From the NCBI GenBank assembly GCA_934167305.1, contig CAKPKQ010000007.1, positions 1-55,894 on the forward strand: a DNA stretch of 55,894 bases, read 5' to 3'. The notes under the pieces are model-generated. The model was not told the DNA's origin. It did not search any database and worked only from the letters and a program-made list of their open reading frames with translations. This document shows positions 1 through 8,186 of the stretch, piece by piece; the stretch's first letter is position 1, and every line of letters starts with the position of its first letter. The position numbers were made by a program, and so were the translations under genes. This DNA comes from an uncultured Clostridia bacterium. GTDB lineage: Bacteria > Bacillota > Clostridia > TANB77 > CAG-508.

Positions 1-60
1 ATAAAAGTGTGAAATTCGAGCTAAAACCTGAAATTAGCCGATTAATATAATATCCCCAAA

Positions 61-651
61 TTGAAGGCTTTTACCCCAGTTTGCACAACCGAGATTATTG
101 CTTTTTCAAAGGCAAATCCATATTTTGAACAATTAAATGCATGTTTATTGGGATTAAGTGTAGATAGTAATGCATCACATTTAGCTTGGATATATGATAT
201 TTACTGTAAAACAGGAATTAGAGTGCCATTTCCAATTATAGCAGATAGAAATGGTGAGATTGCTAGAAAATATGGTATGATTTCTAATGATGTAAGCACA
301 ACAGAAACTGTTAGAAATGTATTTTTAATAGATGAAAAGGGAATGGTAAGACTAATACTTGTTTATCCAATGAATGTTGGTAGATGTATACCAGAAATTT
401 TAAGAGCCTTAAATGCTTTACAAGTAGCTGATAGTAACAAAGCATCAACACCAGCAAATTGGGTTCCATGCCAACCTGTAATATTACCACCACCTCAAAC
501 TTTTATGGCATTACAAGAAAGACAAAAAGAAATCGAAAAAAATCAAAATGGAATGAATTGGTATTTGAGTTTTAAAAATCCAAAAGATTGTAAAATTACA
601 GGAGACACAGAATGCAATAGAATAGAGGAAGACAGCAAAAAAACAAAATAA
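61..651 (+). pseudogene. 5'-truncated 1-Cys peroxiredoxin (Prx6/AhpC-TSA type)
   Basis: The reading frame opens directly at the catalytic segment FTPVCTTE, whose Cys is the peroxidatic residue. It continues through features of the Prx6 subfamily: LIGLSVD-like (LLGLSVDSNASHLAW), FPIIAD, a TVRNVFLID strand and the YPMNVGRCIPEILRALNALQ segment that typifies 1-Cys enzymes. The family normally has about 40 residues before this Cys, including the thioredoxin-fold first strand and a GDF/SHPAD stretch. Here the 60 upstream bases have stops in this frame and no matching sequence in any frame. The only possible start is a TTG at 61 with no ribosome site. The rest (196 codons) is intact, so either a recent 5' deletion or a junction at the window edge removed the N-terminus. 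Without the first strands it should not fold as an active peroxidase. Confidence 0.72.
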
Positions 652-670
652 ATTTTTAAATAAAATTTTA

Positions 671-778
671 AAAAATAGCCATAATAATATTGTAAAAACG
701 GATTAAAAAGATTTCTGCTAAGGGCAAATTATAAGAAATTTTAATAATTCGCTAAAATATTAAAGGAGGCTATTTTTT
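671..778 (+). other. Long-range inverted repeat spanning the leader of the DUF1540-like gene
   Basis: AAAAATAGCC at 671-680 is the exact reverse complement of GGCTATTTTT at 769-778. The second arm touches the end of the ribosome site (763-769) and stops just before the ATG at 780. In RNA this could partly mask translation start. The sequence is AT-rich, so chance pairing is possible. Confidence 0.3.
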
Positions 779-779
779 T

Positions 780-950
780 ATGGAAAAAAATCAAAAAATC
801 AATTGTACAGTAGAAAGCTGTAAATACAACAACAAGAAGTGTCAAGAATGTGAATTAGGACAAATAGTTGTAACACCAATAATTGGTTGTGACACAAAAC
901 AACCTGATGAATCAATGTGTAGTAGTTACAAATATGAAAAGAATAACTAA
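780..950 (+). CDS. Small Cys-rich DUF1540-like protein (56 aa)
   Basis: A 56-codon ORF starts with ATG at 780 behind a perfect AAAGGAGG site at 763-769. Six cysteines are spaced like the DUF1540 family: an INCTVESCKYN block, then KKCQECELGQIVV, then single Cys at GCDTKQ and at MCSSY. DUF1540 proteins are short metal-binding-like proteins common in Clostridia; their function is not known. The family match rests on the CTV..CkYN..C.a..I.V pattern, with the final Cys shifted from the usual place. It is monocistronic: the next gene has its own promoter-like sequence. Confidence 0.75.
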   Translation: MEKNQKINCTVESCKYNNKKCQECELGQIVVTPIIGCDTKQPDESMCSSYKYEKNN

Positions 951-955
951 AACAC

Positions 956-1020
956 TTGTCCAATTGGCAAAAATAGTATATAATATAATCATGTTCAGTG
1001 ATTTGAAAACAAATCGTGAA
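956..1020 (+). promoter_or_regulatory. Promoter and leader hairpin of the beta-CASP gene
   Basis: TTGTCC at 956-961 and TATAAT at 978-983 are separated by 16 bases. An imperfect hairpin follows: arms 994-1005 (TTCAGTGATTTG) and 1010-1020 (CAAATCGTGAA), loop about 4 bases. It lacks a T-tract, so it is a leader structure rather than a terminator. Confidence 0.4.
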
Positions 1021-1049
1021 TAAATTTTGTTCTCGAAGGGATGAATTCT

Positions 1050-2465
1050 ATGGGTTCAAAAGAACGGTTCTACGTTGATGTAATGGCTCTTAACTCTGAG
1101 GTGACTGGCTCATGTAACCTTGTAATTGTGAAATACCCAAACGGCGATAAAACAAGATTTATTGTTGATTGTGGACTTTTTCAAGAGAGTGATTATTCAC
1201 AATACAATGAGAGCTTTCCATTTAATGCGGAAAACATTGAGTTTTGTATAATTACTCATAATCACGTTGACCACACCGGAAGATTGCCTTTGTTGATAAA
1301 GCAAGGGTTCAATGGAAGAGTATACACTAGCAAGGCCACAAGCGTTTTGCTTCCTTTGGCATTAGAAGATTCATATAAAGTATTGAAAGACGTTGCAAAA
1401 AGGAACAATTCTAAGCAATTGTATTCTGAAGCAGATGTTTCTGAGACTCTCAAGCGTATAAAAGAAATTGAATTTTCTGAGTCAATTAATGTTGACCCCA
1501 ACATTAAGATTACCATGTTCAAGAATGGACACTTGATTGGGGCTGCTTTAGTCCTGATACAAATTCGGTATACAGGTTATGAAAATATTAACTTGCTATT
1601 CACTGGTGATTATAACTCGAAAAATGTATTTTTCGACGTTCCTAAGTTGCCGAAAGAAGTGCAAGAGTTGACTCTGACAGTTGTACAAGAATCCACCTAT
1701 GGAACAACAAACTCAGATGAGGTAGTAGAGTGCTTTGAAAAAAATGTACTTGAATGTTTGAAAAAAGGTGGAACTGTTGTTAACATGGTCTTTTCATTGG
1801 GAAGATTTCAGGAAATCTTGTTCAAACTCAAGAAAATGCAAGACGAAGGAAGTTTAGACACTTCAATTCCAATTTATGCTGATGGAACTTTAGGCATAAA
1901 ATATACAGCATTATTCTCAAAAGAAGAGCTGGATATTAGGCAAGATGCACTTGACTTCTTACCTCAAAACCTTCAGTATGTTACTAAGGAAAATCGGGCA
2001 GAAGTATTGGAATCTGAAGAATGTAAAATTGTTGTAACAACTTCAGGAATGGGAACCTATGGACCTGCTCCGCAATATATAATCAAATATATAAAGCAGG
2101 AGAAAAGTCTGATTCAATTTGCTGGTTTTACAACTGAAGGAACCTTGGGTTCTAGACTGAAATCAGCAAAAAATGGAGATGTTGTATCTGTTGGAGGCAT
2201 GCTTGCCACAAAGAGAGCAAAGGTGGAGTATACTACTGAGTTCTCGGCACATGCGAAAGCTGATGAGATGATTAAATTCTTACAGCAATTCGAAAATCTT
2301 AAATTTGTTATGGTGAATCATGGCGAATCACAGGTAAAAGAGGAATTCGCAAAAAGGATAGTTAAAGAAGTAAAAACTAATAATGTTGGTATTCTTGGAC
2401 GGCAATATCTCTATAGGGTCAGCCCATATGGTTTTGTAAAAACAATGTCAACTAAGTTCGAATAA
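1050..2465 (+). CDS. Beta-CASP metallo-beta-lactamase fold RNase-like protein
   Basis: This is a metallo-beta-lactamase fold protein of the beta-CASP group, whose members process or degrade RNA (CPSF-73/YSH1, RNase J relatives). Numbered from the upstream ATG at 1041, the zinc motif HNHVDHTG lies at residues 72-79. A VDCGLFQ segment precedes it, a GHLIGAALVLI segment and TGDYN (motif 3-like) come next, then STYG, the beta-CASP segment VFSLGRFQEI, TTSGMGTYGPAPQYI, EFSAHAKADEM (motif C His) and VNHGE. I place the start at the second ATG, 1050, because the GAAGGG ribosome site at 1035-1040 abuts the first ATG but sits a normal 9 bases before the second. Base use is less AT-biased than in the neighbours (more C/G-ending codons), which suggests transfer from another genome. 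It has its own promoter and terminator. The exact substrate cannot be told from sequence. Confidence 0.88.
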   Translation: MGSKERFYVDVMALNSEVTGSCNLVIVKYPNGDKTRFIVDCGLFQESDYSQYNESFPFNAENIEFCIITHNHVDHTGRLPLLIKQGFNGRVYTSKATSVLLPLALEDSYKVLKDVAKRNNSKQLYSEADVSETLKRIKEIEFSESINVDPNIKITMFKNGHLIGAALVLIQIRYTGYENINLLFTGDYNSKNVFFDVPKLPKEVQELTLTVVQESTYGTTNSDEVVECFEKNVLECLKKGGTVVNMVFSLGRFQEILFKLKKMQDEGSLDTSIPIYADGTLGIKYTALFSKEELDIRQDALDFLPQNLQYVTKENRAEVLESEECKIVVTTSGMGTYGPAPQYIIKYIKQEKSLIQFAGFTTEGTLGSRLKSAKNGDVVSVGGMLATKRAKVEYTTEFSAHAKADEMIKFLQQFENLKFVMVNHGESQVKEEFAKRIVKEVKTNNVGILGRQYLYRVSPYGFVKTMSTKFE

Positions 2466-2477
2466 TCCCTATTTCCA

Positions 2478-2519
2478 GCTCTGCTCTTCATATTTGAAGA
2501 GCAGAGCCACTTTTTTTTA
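2478..2519 (+). terminator. Rho-independent terminator of the beta-CASP gene
   Basis: A perfect 13-bp stem, GCTCTGCTCTTCA (2478-2490) with its complement (2495-2507), has a TATT loop and is followed by a run of eight T at 2511-2518. Confidence 0.95.
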
Positions 2520-2586
2520 TTTTAATATTGAATATTAAATTTAAGTGATATATAATTAATGAAGTTTAAATTAAGGAGGAAAAATT

Positions 2587-3516
2587 ATGTCATTAGTAAC
2601 AACAAAAGACATGTTTGAAAAATCAATGAAAGAACATTTTGCCATTGGTGCATTTAATGTTAATAATATGGAAATTATACAAGGAATAGTGGATGCAGCT
2701 GCAGAGGAAAATTCTCCAGTTATTTTACAAGCTTCTTCAAGTGCAATTAAGTATGCAAGAATAGGCTTTTTAAAGAAAATGATAGAAGCAGCATTAGAAG
2801 AAAATGACATTCCAATAGCTTTGCATTTAGATCATGGACCAGACTTTGAAACATGCAAAATGTGTATAGACCATGGATTTTCATCAGTTATGATTGATGG
2901 ATCAAAATATGATTTTGAAGAAAATGTAGCTTTAACAAAAAAAGTTGTAGAATATGCTCATAATAGAGGAGTAGTTGTTGAGGCAGAACTTGGAAAATTA
3001 GCAGGAATTGAAGATGAGGTAAATGTTGCTGCTTCAGATGCAATGTTCACAGATCCAGACCAAGCAAAAGAATTTGTAGAAAGAACAGAATGTGATTCAT
3101 TAGCCATTGCAATAGGTACAAGTCATGGAGCATATAAATTTAAAGGTGAAGCAAAATTAAGATTTGACATATTAGAGAAAGTAAAAGAAAGATTACCTAA
3201 TACTCCAATAGTATTACATGGTGCCTCAACTGTTATTCCTGAATTAGTAGAATTATGTAATAAATATGGAGCCAATATACCTGGAGCTAAAGGTGTGCCA
3301 GATGAAATGTTACATGAAGCTAGTTTAAGAGGAGTATCTAAAATAAATGTTGACACAGACCTACGTTTAGCAATGACAGGTGCTATAAGAAAAGCATTAA
3401 TTGAAAATCCAGAAGTATTTGATCCAAGAAAATATATGCAACCAGCCAGAGAGCTAATAAAAGAAACAGTTCAGCATAAAATAAGAGATGTATTTGGATC
3501 AAGCAATAAAGCATAA
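2587..3516 (+). CDS. fba: Class II fructose-1,6-bisphosphate aldolase
   Basis: Zinc-dependent aldolase of glycolysis and gluconeogenesis, reversibly splitting fructose-1,6-bisphosphate into DHAP and glyceraldehyde-3-phosphate in the cytoplasm. The 309 residues match the usual family length. Visible signatures are GAFNVNN near the N-terminus, the zinc/catalytic HLDHG at residues 80-84 (His80, Asp82, His83), the Glu-rich VEAELGKLAG, AIGTSHGAYKF (second metal His), VLHGAST (third metal His) and the phosphate-binding KINVDTDLR. The ribosome site AAGGAGG precedes ATG 2587. It appears to be a single-gene unit; the downstream palindrome is shared with the convergent kinase operon. Confidence 0.96.
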   Translation: MSLVTTKDMFEKSMKEHFAIGAFNVNNMEIIQGIVDAAAEENSPVILQASSSAIKYARIGFLKKMIEAALEENDIPIALHLDHGPDFETCKMCIDHGFSSVMIDGSKYDFEENVALTKKVVEYAHNRGVVVEAELGKLAGIEDEVNVAASDAMFTDPDQAKEFVERTECDSLAIAIGTSHGAYKFKGEAKLRFDILEKVKERLPNTPIVLHGASTVIPELVELCNKYGANIPGAKGVPDEMLHEASLRGVSKINVDTDLRLAMTGAIRKALIENPEVFDPRKYMQPARELIKETVQHKIRDVFGSSNKA

Positions 3517-3521
3517 AAATG

Positions 3522-3554
3522 AAAGCGATATAATATTTTTTATTATATCGCTTT
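3522..3554. terminator. Bidirectional terminator between fba and the kinase gene
   Basis: A 14-bp perfect stem (3522-3535 with 3541-3554) has A-rich and T-rich flanks, so it works in both directions. It sits between the fba stop and the stop of the minus-strand gene. Confidence 0.9.
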
Positions 3555-3558
3555 TGAA

Positions 3559-4392
3559 TTATTCATATATACCAATTGTTCTCATGTAATTTATATATCC
3601 ATTATCAATATTAGTCCATGTTTCGATATTATTATGTAATACTTCAGTATTTAATTTTGTATTTGAATATGACTCATAACTTTGTACAATATCATTTTTA
3701 AAAGTATCAGGACATCTTCCAATAATTCTTCCAATATCATTATATTTATTTCCAAATCCACCAAATCCAAAGTCAATTATTGCAGAAACGTGATGATTTT
3801 CATCTAATAGTATATTACTAGAATTTAAGTCACCGTGGACAAGACAATTATCATCAGAAGAAAGGGTAGAAGGGTACCAGAATTTCATGTCGTCTTGAGC
3901 AACATGAACATTTAACAATTCATCTAAAAAATCTGTTAAGTTTAATCCAATATTATGTACAGTAAATATTTTAGATTTATCATAATTTAAATGGTGAAGC
4001 TGATACATAAACTTAGCAATTTCATCAGAAATATTTTTTATTTCGTCAGCATTCAAGTCATTCATAACTTCAGCAAGTGGAATGCCAGGTATTTTTTTAT
4101 GAACACTAAATGGTCTATCATTATCATAAAAAATATCTAGTTTTACAGTATTAAAATCTGTTTTTCCATAAATGTATTTAGCAAATTCGTAATCTTTAAC
4201 TATTGTTCTAGACCAAAACTCATCTCTAGGAAATCTAAAGAAAAAGTTGCCTTCAGCAGTGGTAACTTCATATACTATATTTGTCCAACCAGTTGGAATT
4301 TGTTTTAAATTAACTATTTCTTTATCATTTAATGTATTTCTAATTATTTTTTCAAAATTATCATTTAAAGTAAAGTATGTATTATTATTCAT
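3559..4392 (-). CDS. APH-family small-molecule phosphotransferase
   Basis: This is a protein-kinase-like fold phosphotransferase of the aminoglycoside phosphotransferase (APH) superfamily. Seen in the 277-aa sequence are an N-lobe with TGWTNIVYEV (nucleotide loop) and FFFRFPRDE, the catalytic HGDLNSSNILLDE (Brenner motif, catalytic Asp) and IDFGFGG (metal-binding Asp). APH family members act on aminoglycosides, choline, homoserine or macrolides; nothing here fixes the substrate, so a resistance function should not be assumed. A GGAGG site precedes the start. It is the last gene of a minus-strand operon with smpB and a P-loop kinase (12-base gap), which suggests metabolic rather than resistance context. 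Confidence 0.85.
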   Translation of the reverse strand: MNNNTYFTLNDNFEKIIRNTLNDKEIVNLKQIPTGWTNIVYEVTTAEGNFFFRFPRDEFWSRTIVKDYEFAKYIYGKTDFNTVKLDIFYDNDRPFSVHKKIPGIPLAEVMNDLNADEIKNISDEIAKFMYQLHHLNYDKSKIFTVHNIGLNLTDFLDELLNVHVAQDDMKFWYPSTLSSDDNCLVHGDLNSSNILLDENHHVSAIIDFGFGGFGNKYNDIGRIIGRCPDTFKNDIVQSYESYSNTKLNTEVLHNNIETWTNIDNGYINYMRTIGIYE

Positions 4393-4404
4393 ATAACCTC
4401 CGAA

Positions 4405-4959
4405 TTATTTACTAAGTAAGTTTCTTACTAAATTTAACAGTTGCTCTTCTGATTTTTTGTCATAATTATTATATATAATATAGTCAAATTTACTTTGAAA
4501 ATTTTTGTCATTCATAAATTTGCTATATTGTTCATCAATTTCATTAATTCTTTCAATTTCTTTTTCTTTAGAAAGATTTCTTTCTTTTGCTTTCATTTTA
4601 GGAATATTGAGATCTTGAGGAAGAATATATATTGTTTTTATATCTGGTTTTATTTTTTTCCAGTCATCAATCATTGTATAATGCATTTCAAAAACCATAT
4701 TATCATCAGAAAATATTTCATCTTTTAAATATGCATATCTTCCACCAAATACCGTAAAATCATAAACAATTTTATTTTGTTTTTTTAATTTATCTAATTC
4801 ATTGTCGGTAATAAAAATCCCATCAACACCATTTTTTTCACCCGTTCTAATAGGTCTTGTTCTTATAGTATTTACTTTATGAAAATTTAACTCTTCAACT
4901 AATCTTTCCTTAAAAAAAGATTTTCCAATACCAGTAACACCTGAAAGAGCCAATAACAT
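4405..4959 (-). CDS. Guanylate kinase-like P-loop NMP kinase
   Basis: 184-aa P-loop nucleotide kinase. The Walker A motif GVTGIGKSFF is at residues 7-16, followed by RTRPIRTGEKNG, which corresponds to the RxxRxGExxG GMP-binding stretch of guanylate kinases. A later VVFEMHYT-type strand and a charged C-terminal helical region follow. It is shorter and more divergent than housekeeping Gmk, so I call it guanylate-kinase-like and leave the substrate open. It starts 16 bases after smpB with an AAAGGA site and is followed after 12 bases by the APH-type kinase; two phosphotransferases in one operon may be functionally linked, but this is inference. Confidence 0.75.
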   Translation of the reverse strand: MLLALSGVTGIGKSFFKERLVEELNFHKVNTIRTRPIRTGEKNGVDGIFITDNELDKLKKQNKIVYDFTVFGGRYAYLKDEIFSDDNMVFEMHYTMIDDWKKIKPDIKTIYILPQDLNIPKMKAKERNLSKEKEIERINEIDEQYSKFMNDKNFQSKFDYIIYNNYDKKSEEQLLNLVRNLLSK

Positions 4960-4975
4960 TATTTATCAATCCTTT

Positions 4976-5428
4976 TTATATTATTTTTCCGTATTGTTTA
5001 CGAATACGAAGTTCTGCATCTTTTTTTGCTATATCTTCACGTTTATCATATAGTTTTTTACCTTTACCAATTCCAAGCTCAACCTTTACAAAGTTTCCAG
5101 AAAAATAAAGGCTAATTGGAACAAGAGAATAACCTTTTTGCTTTATAAGACCAACTAATCTAAAAATTTCACGTTTATTTAATAATAATTTTCTGTCTCT
5201 TAAAGGGTCTTTATTAAAAATATTTCCTTGTTCATAAGGACTTATATGCATACTATATAAATATACTTCACCATTTTTTATACCTGCATAACTATCCTTT
5301 AAATTCACCTTACCATTACGAATAGATTTTATTTCAGTACCATAAAGTACTATTCCTGCTTCTAGTGTATCTATTATGTCATAATTATGTCTGGCAGTAG
5401 GGTTTGTTGTAATAACTTTTTTAGACAT
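4976..5428 (-). CDS. smpB: SsrA (tmRNA)-binding protein SmpB
   Basis: SmpB binds tmRNA and delivers it to stalled ribosomes for trans-translation. The 150-aa length is typical. Diagnostic segments are the N-terminal NPTARHNYDI, LYGTEIKSIRNG, NLKDSYA, MHISPYEQGN, DPLRDRKLLLNK, and the basic C-terminal tail with GKKLYDKREDIAKKDAELRI that enters the decoding centre. The start is supported by AAGGAG 11 bases upstream. It leads a three-gene minus-strand operon. A TTGACA lies upstream on this strand inside a hairpin near 5470-5500 and may be its -35. I did not find the tmRNA gene itself in the window. Confidence 0.96.
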   Translation of the reverse strand: MSKKVITTNPTARHNYDIIDTLEAGIVLYGTEIKSIRNGKVNLKDSYAGIKNGEVYLYSMHISPYEQGNIFNKDPLRDRKLLLNKREIFRLVGLIKQKGYSLVPISLYFSGNFVKVELGIGKGKKLYDKREDIAKKDAELRIRKQYGKII

Positions 5429-5468
5429 ATATGTAACGCTCCTTAAAATTTATAATATAAATATTATA

Positions 5469-5503
5469 ACATGTGTGTCAAGAAAAAGAAAGATACACAT
5501 GCT
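5469..5503 (-). promoter_or_regulatory. Hairpin with TTGACA upstream of smpB
   Basis: On the minus strand an imperfect stem-loop (CATGTGTATC...GACACACATG, one G-U pair) is followed by AT-rich TATAAT/TATTAT candidates. It can serve both to end the upstream surface-protein transcript and to carry the smpB promoter; no clear T-run follows. Confidence 0.35.
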
Positions 5504-5515
5504 ATAAATTTTTAA

Positions 5516-5971
5516 TTATTCATTATCATCATTGTGATATGTTGTGTTTTTATTTTGATTAGCATAAAAAAGTACTAAAGCTACTATAATAATAGCTACT
5601 ATTGCAATTATTAACCAGCTCCAAACTGTATTAGATGTTGTTCCAAATAAACCTGTATCTGTTGTTCCAGTTGCAGTTCTGATTGCATTATAATTTGTAT
5701 TTCTATTATTAGTATTCATCATGTTATTAGCATCATTTTTTACATCATTTCCAACATCTTTAGCACCTTCATCAATGGCGTTCAATCCACTTCTTACACC
5801 ATTTGCAACGTCTTTACCAGCATCTTCAACTACATTTTCAGCTCCACCAACGAAATTTCTAACATTGTTTACGGCATTATCCATACTTTTATTAGCAGCA
5901 AATGCATAAGGAACCATAAAAAATGAAAAAATAACTAATAAAGTAGCAATTATAAAAAATTTCTTTTTCAT
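5516..5971 (-). CDS. Secreted/membrane-anchored helical protein of unknown function
   Basis: Begins MKKKFFIIATLLVIF, a signal peptide with likely cleavage near AFAANK. An Asn/Asp/Val-rich amphipathic segment with repeating VxNxVxx(V/A) heptad-like spacing follows (NAVNNVRNFVGGAENVVED..), then a low-complexity NNRNTNYN region, one C-terminal membrane helix (WSWLIIAIVAIIIVALVLF) and a short polar tail. An upstream ATG would give 159 aa, but the GGAGG ribosome site lies inside that extension, 12 bases before the ATG complementary to 5969-5971, so I take the shorter form (151 aa). No known domain is recognised. Similar architecture to the next gene (signal, linker, C-terminal helix) suggests both are surface proteins. 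Confidence 0.7.
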   Translation of the reverse strand: MKKKFFIIATLLVIFSFFMVPYAFAANKSMDNAVNNVRNFVGGAENVVEDAGKDVANGVRSGLNAIDEGAKDVGNDVKNDANNMMNTNNRNTNYNAIRTATGTTDTGLFGTTSNTVWSWLIIAIVAIIIVALVLFYANQNKNTTYHNDDNE

Positions 5972-6071
5972 AAAAACAAAGAACCTCCTTTTCATAAAAT
6001 TAAGCTCAAAAAATGCTCAATATTAGTATTTATAATTTTATATAAAATATTCTGATAAATAGTGGAAAGAA

Positions 6072-6103
6072 GGCAAAAAAAAACGACTTTTAAATAGTCG
6101 TTT
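6072..6103 (-). terminator. Terminator of the 6108-6479 minus-strand gene
   Basis: 8-bp stem AAACGACT (6081-6088) / AGTCGTTT (6096-6103); on the minus strand it is followed by a run of nine T (6072-6080). Confidence 0.9.
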
Positions 6104-6107
6104 GAAT

Positions 6108-6479
6108 TTATCCGTTTAATCTTATTAAAATTGCAATAGCAAGTAATATTAAAATAACACCAACTGCTATAAGCAATATATTTATAACATTTGAAGTACC
6201 TAGTCCTGTTTCTGGTGCCGAAGATATACTTGATGGTTGTAAAGATTCAGAGGGATCTGGATCAGTATTATCAAAAATATCGTCACCTGTTGAATTAACA
6301 GTAGTGTCATCATTGCTACTATTTGTTACCTCATTATTATTAGTTGTTTCGTTAGTGGAAGTAGAATTATTAACACCTGGTAAATCAAAACTGATATCAG
6401 AAGATGCATTAACAGCCGACATGCAGAAAACAAAAATTAGAAATAATATTAATAAAATTCTAAAAACTATTTTATTCAT
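6108..6479 (-). CDS. Small surface protein with Ser/Thr/Asn linker and degenerate sortase-like tail
   Basis: 123 aa: a signal peptide (MNKIVFRILLILFLIFVF.. cleavage near AVNA/SSD), a long low-complexity linker rich in Asn, Thr, Ser and Asp, then APETGLGTSNV, a hydrophobic helix (INILLIAVGVILILLAIAILI) and a tail RLNG. The order motif-helix-Arg resembles an LPXTG cell-wall sorting signal, with APETG in place of LPETG. No sortase gene is in this window, so anchoring as a plain membrane protein is equally possible. The GGAGG site supports this start. It has its own terminator and lies just upstream of and divergent from pgi. Confidence 0.65.
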   Translation of the reverse strand: MNKIVFRILLILFLIFVFCMSAVNASSDISFDLPGVNNSTSTNETTNNNEVTNSSNDDTTVNSTGDDIFDNTDPDPSESLQPSSISSAPETGLGTSNVINILLIAVGVILILLAIAILIRLNG

Positions 6480-6643
6480 AGTTTACCTCCAAAAATAATT
6501 GATACTATATAATCATACACAAAATATATGAAAAAGTCTAGACATTTTGTGAAAAAATTGAAAATTAAATTTAAAAAAGACTATTGAATAAAACGAATGA
6601 TTAATATAAAATATGAATAGATACTAAAGAGGAGGTATATTTT

Positions 6644-8017
6644 ATGGAAAATATAAAATTAGACTTGGCTTATAGTAATATAAATCAAGATGATATAATG
6701 AAATATGCAAATAAAGTAACCCAAATACATGAAGAATTACATGAAAAATCAAAAGATAATAACGAATTTTTAGGTTGGCTTGACTTACCAACAGAGTATG
6801 ATAAAAAAGAAGTAGAAAAAATAAAAAAATATGCCAAAGAAATACAAAAAAATTCTGAAATATTGTTAGTTATTGGAATAGGTGGCTCGTACTTGGGGGC
6901 TAGAGCTGTAATTGAGGCACTAACAAATACTTTTTATAATGTTTTGCCAAAAGAACAAAGAAAAACTCCTCAAATATTATATGTAGGGAACAATTTGAAT
7001 CCTAATTATCTAAATGACTTAATAGATTTAATTGGAAATAGAGATTTATCAATAAATGTAATATCAAAATCTGGAACGACAACAGAGCCTGCAATTGCAT
7101 TTAGAATCTTTAGAGAATTATTGGAAAATAAATATGGACTAAGTGAAGCAAGGAAAAGAATTTATGTTACAACAGACAAAGAAAAAGGCGCTTTAAAGCA
7201 AATTGCTGAAGAAGAAGGCTATACAACTTTTGTTATTCCAAATAATATAGGTGGTAGATATTCAGTCCTAACAGCAGTTGGACTTTTGCCAATTGCAACA
7301 GCAGGAATAAATATTGATAAATTATTAGATGGAGCTAAAACTGCTCAAGAAAAATACTTGGACAAAAATGTAAAATATAATGATTGCTATAAATATGCAG
7401 TTGCTAGAAATATTTTATATAAAGATGAAAAAAACATTGAAATATTAGTAAGCTATGAACCTAAGTTACACTATATTATAGAATGGTGGAAACAACTATA
7501 CGGAGAAAGCGAAGGAAAGAATTTAAAAGGTATATACCCCACAGGGGCTGAATTTACAACGGATTTACATTCTCTAGGACAATATATACAAGAAGGAAGA
7601 AGAAACCTATTTGAAACAGTACTTAACATTAAAGAGGCTGATTCAGATGTATTTATAAATCAAGATGAAGATAATTTAGATGAGTTAAATTATTTAGTTG
7701 GCAAAGGATTGGATTATATTAATAAAAAGGCTATGGAAGGAACAATAGAAGCTCATACAGAAGGAGGAGTGCCTAATATTGTATTGACAATGGATAAACT
7801 AAACGAATATACAATAGGACATTTAATATACTTCTTTGAACTTGCGTGCGCTATGTCAGGAAAATTATTAGAAGTAAATCCATTTGACCAACCAGGAGTA
7901 GAAAAATATAAGAAAAATATGTTTAAATTACTAGGAAAGCCTGGTTATGTGGAAGAAGAAAGGGTTAAGGAAGAAAAAGTTGAGAAACCAAAAAGAACAA
8001 GAAAAAAGAAAGAATAA
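6644..8017 (+). CDS. pgi: Glucose-6-phosphate isomerase
   Basis: Interconverts glucose-6-phosphate and fructose-6-phosphate in glycolysis. Seen in order: the phosphosugar-binding IGIGGSYLGARA, VISKSGTTTEPAIAFR (sugar-phosphate loop), GGRYSVLTAVGLLP (PGI signature 1 region), and the C-terminal GQYIQEGRRNLFETV and QPGVEKYKKNMF (signature 2 with the catalytic Lys). The 457 residues match the shorter bacterial form, plus a Lys/Glu-rich tail (EEERVKEEKVEKPKRTRKKK) that is not part of the catalytic fold. AGAGGAGG precedes the ATG. It stands alone, followed 80 bases later by a tRNA with its own promoter. Confidence 0.96.
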   Translation: MENIKLDLAYSNINQDDIMKYANKVTQIHEELHEKSKDNNEFLGWLDLPTEYDKKEVEKIKKYAKEIQKNSEILLVIGIGGSYLGARAVIEALTNTFYNVLPKEQRKTPQILYVGNNLNPNYLNDLIDLIGNRDLSINVISKSGTTTEPAIAFRIFRELLENKYGLSEARKRIYVTTDKEKGALKQIAEEEGYTTFVIPNNIGGRYSVLTAVGLLPIATAGINIDKLLDGAKTAQEKYLDKNVKYNDCYKYAVARNILYKDEKNIEILVSYEPKLHYIIEWWKQLYGESEGKNLKGIYPTGAEFTTDLHSLGQYIQEGRRNLFETVLNIKEADSDVFINQDEDNLDELNYLVGKGLDYINKKAMEGTIEAHTEGGVPNIVLTMDKLNEYTIGHLIYFFELACAMSGKLLEVNPFDQPGVEKYKKNMFKLLGKPGYVEEERVKEEKVEKPKRTRKKKE

Positions 8018-8045
8018 AAAATATTAAAAATATAGCAAAAATTTG

Positions 8046-8075
8046 TTGACATAGAATAACAAAGTGTGCTAAAAT
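8046..8075 (+). promoter_or_regulatory. Promoter of tRNA-Leu
   Basis: TTGACA (8046-8051), 18-base spacer, TAAAAT (8070-8075), about 20 bases before the tRNA. Confidence 0.75.
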
Positions 8076-8096
8076 ATTCTATGTCAGCAAACAAAT

Positions 8097-8180
8097 GCGG
8101 ATGTGGCGGAACTGGCAGACGCGCTGGTCTTAGGAACCAGTGCCAACGGCGTGGAGGTTCGAGTCCTCTCATCCGCACCA
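8097..8180 (+). tRNA. tRNA-Leu (anticodon UAG)
   Basis: 84-nt class II tRNA. Acceptor stem GCGGATG (8097-8103) pairs with CATCCGC (8170-8176); A discriminator; CCA encoded (8178-8180). The anticodon stem CTGGT/ACCAG encloses loop CTTAGGA with anticodon TAG. A long variable arm (TGCCAACGGCGT) follows, then a standard T arm (GGTTCGAGTCC). It reads CUA/CUN leucine codons. Confidence 0.97.
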
Positions 8181-8186
8181 ATGACG

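Noticed and set aside
3559..4392. Aminoglycoside resistance gene
   Set aside because: The APH fold is clear but the substrate is not, and the operon context (smpB, NMP kinase) does not suggest resistance.
4976..5515. tmRNA (ssrA) next to smpB
   Set aside because: No tRNA-like ends or tag-peptide frame around smpB.
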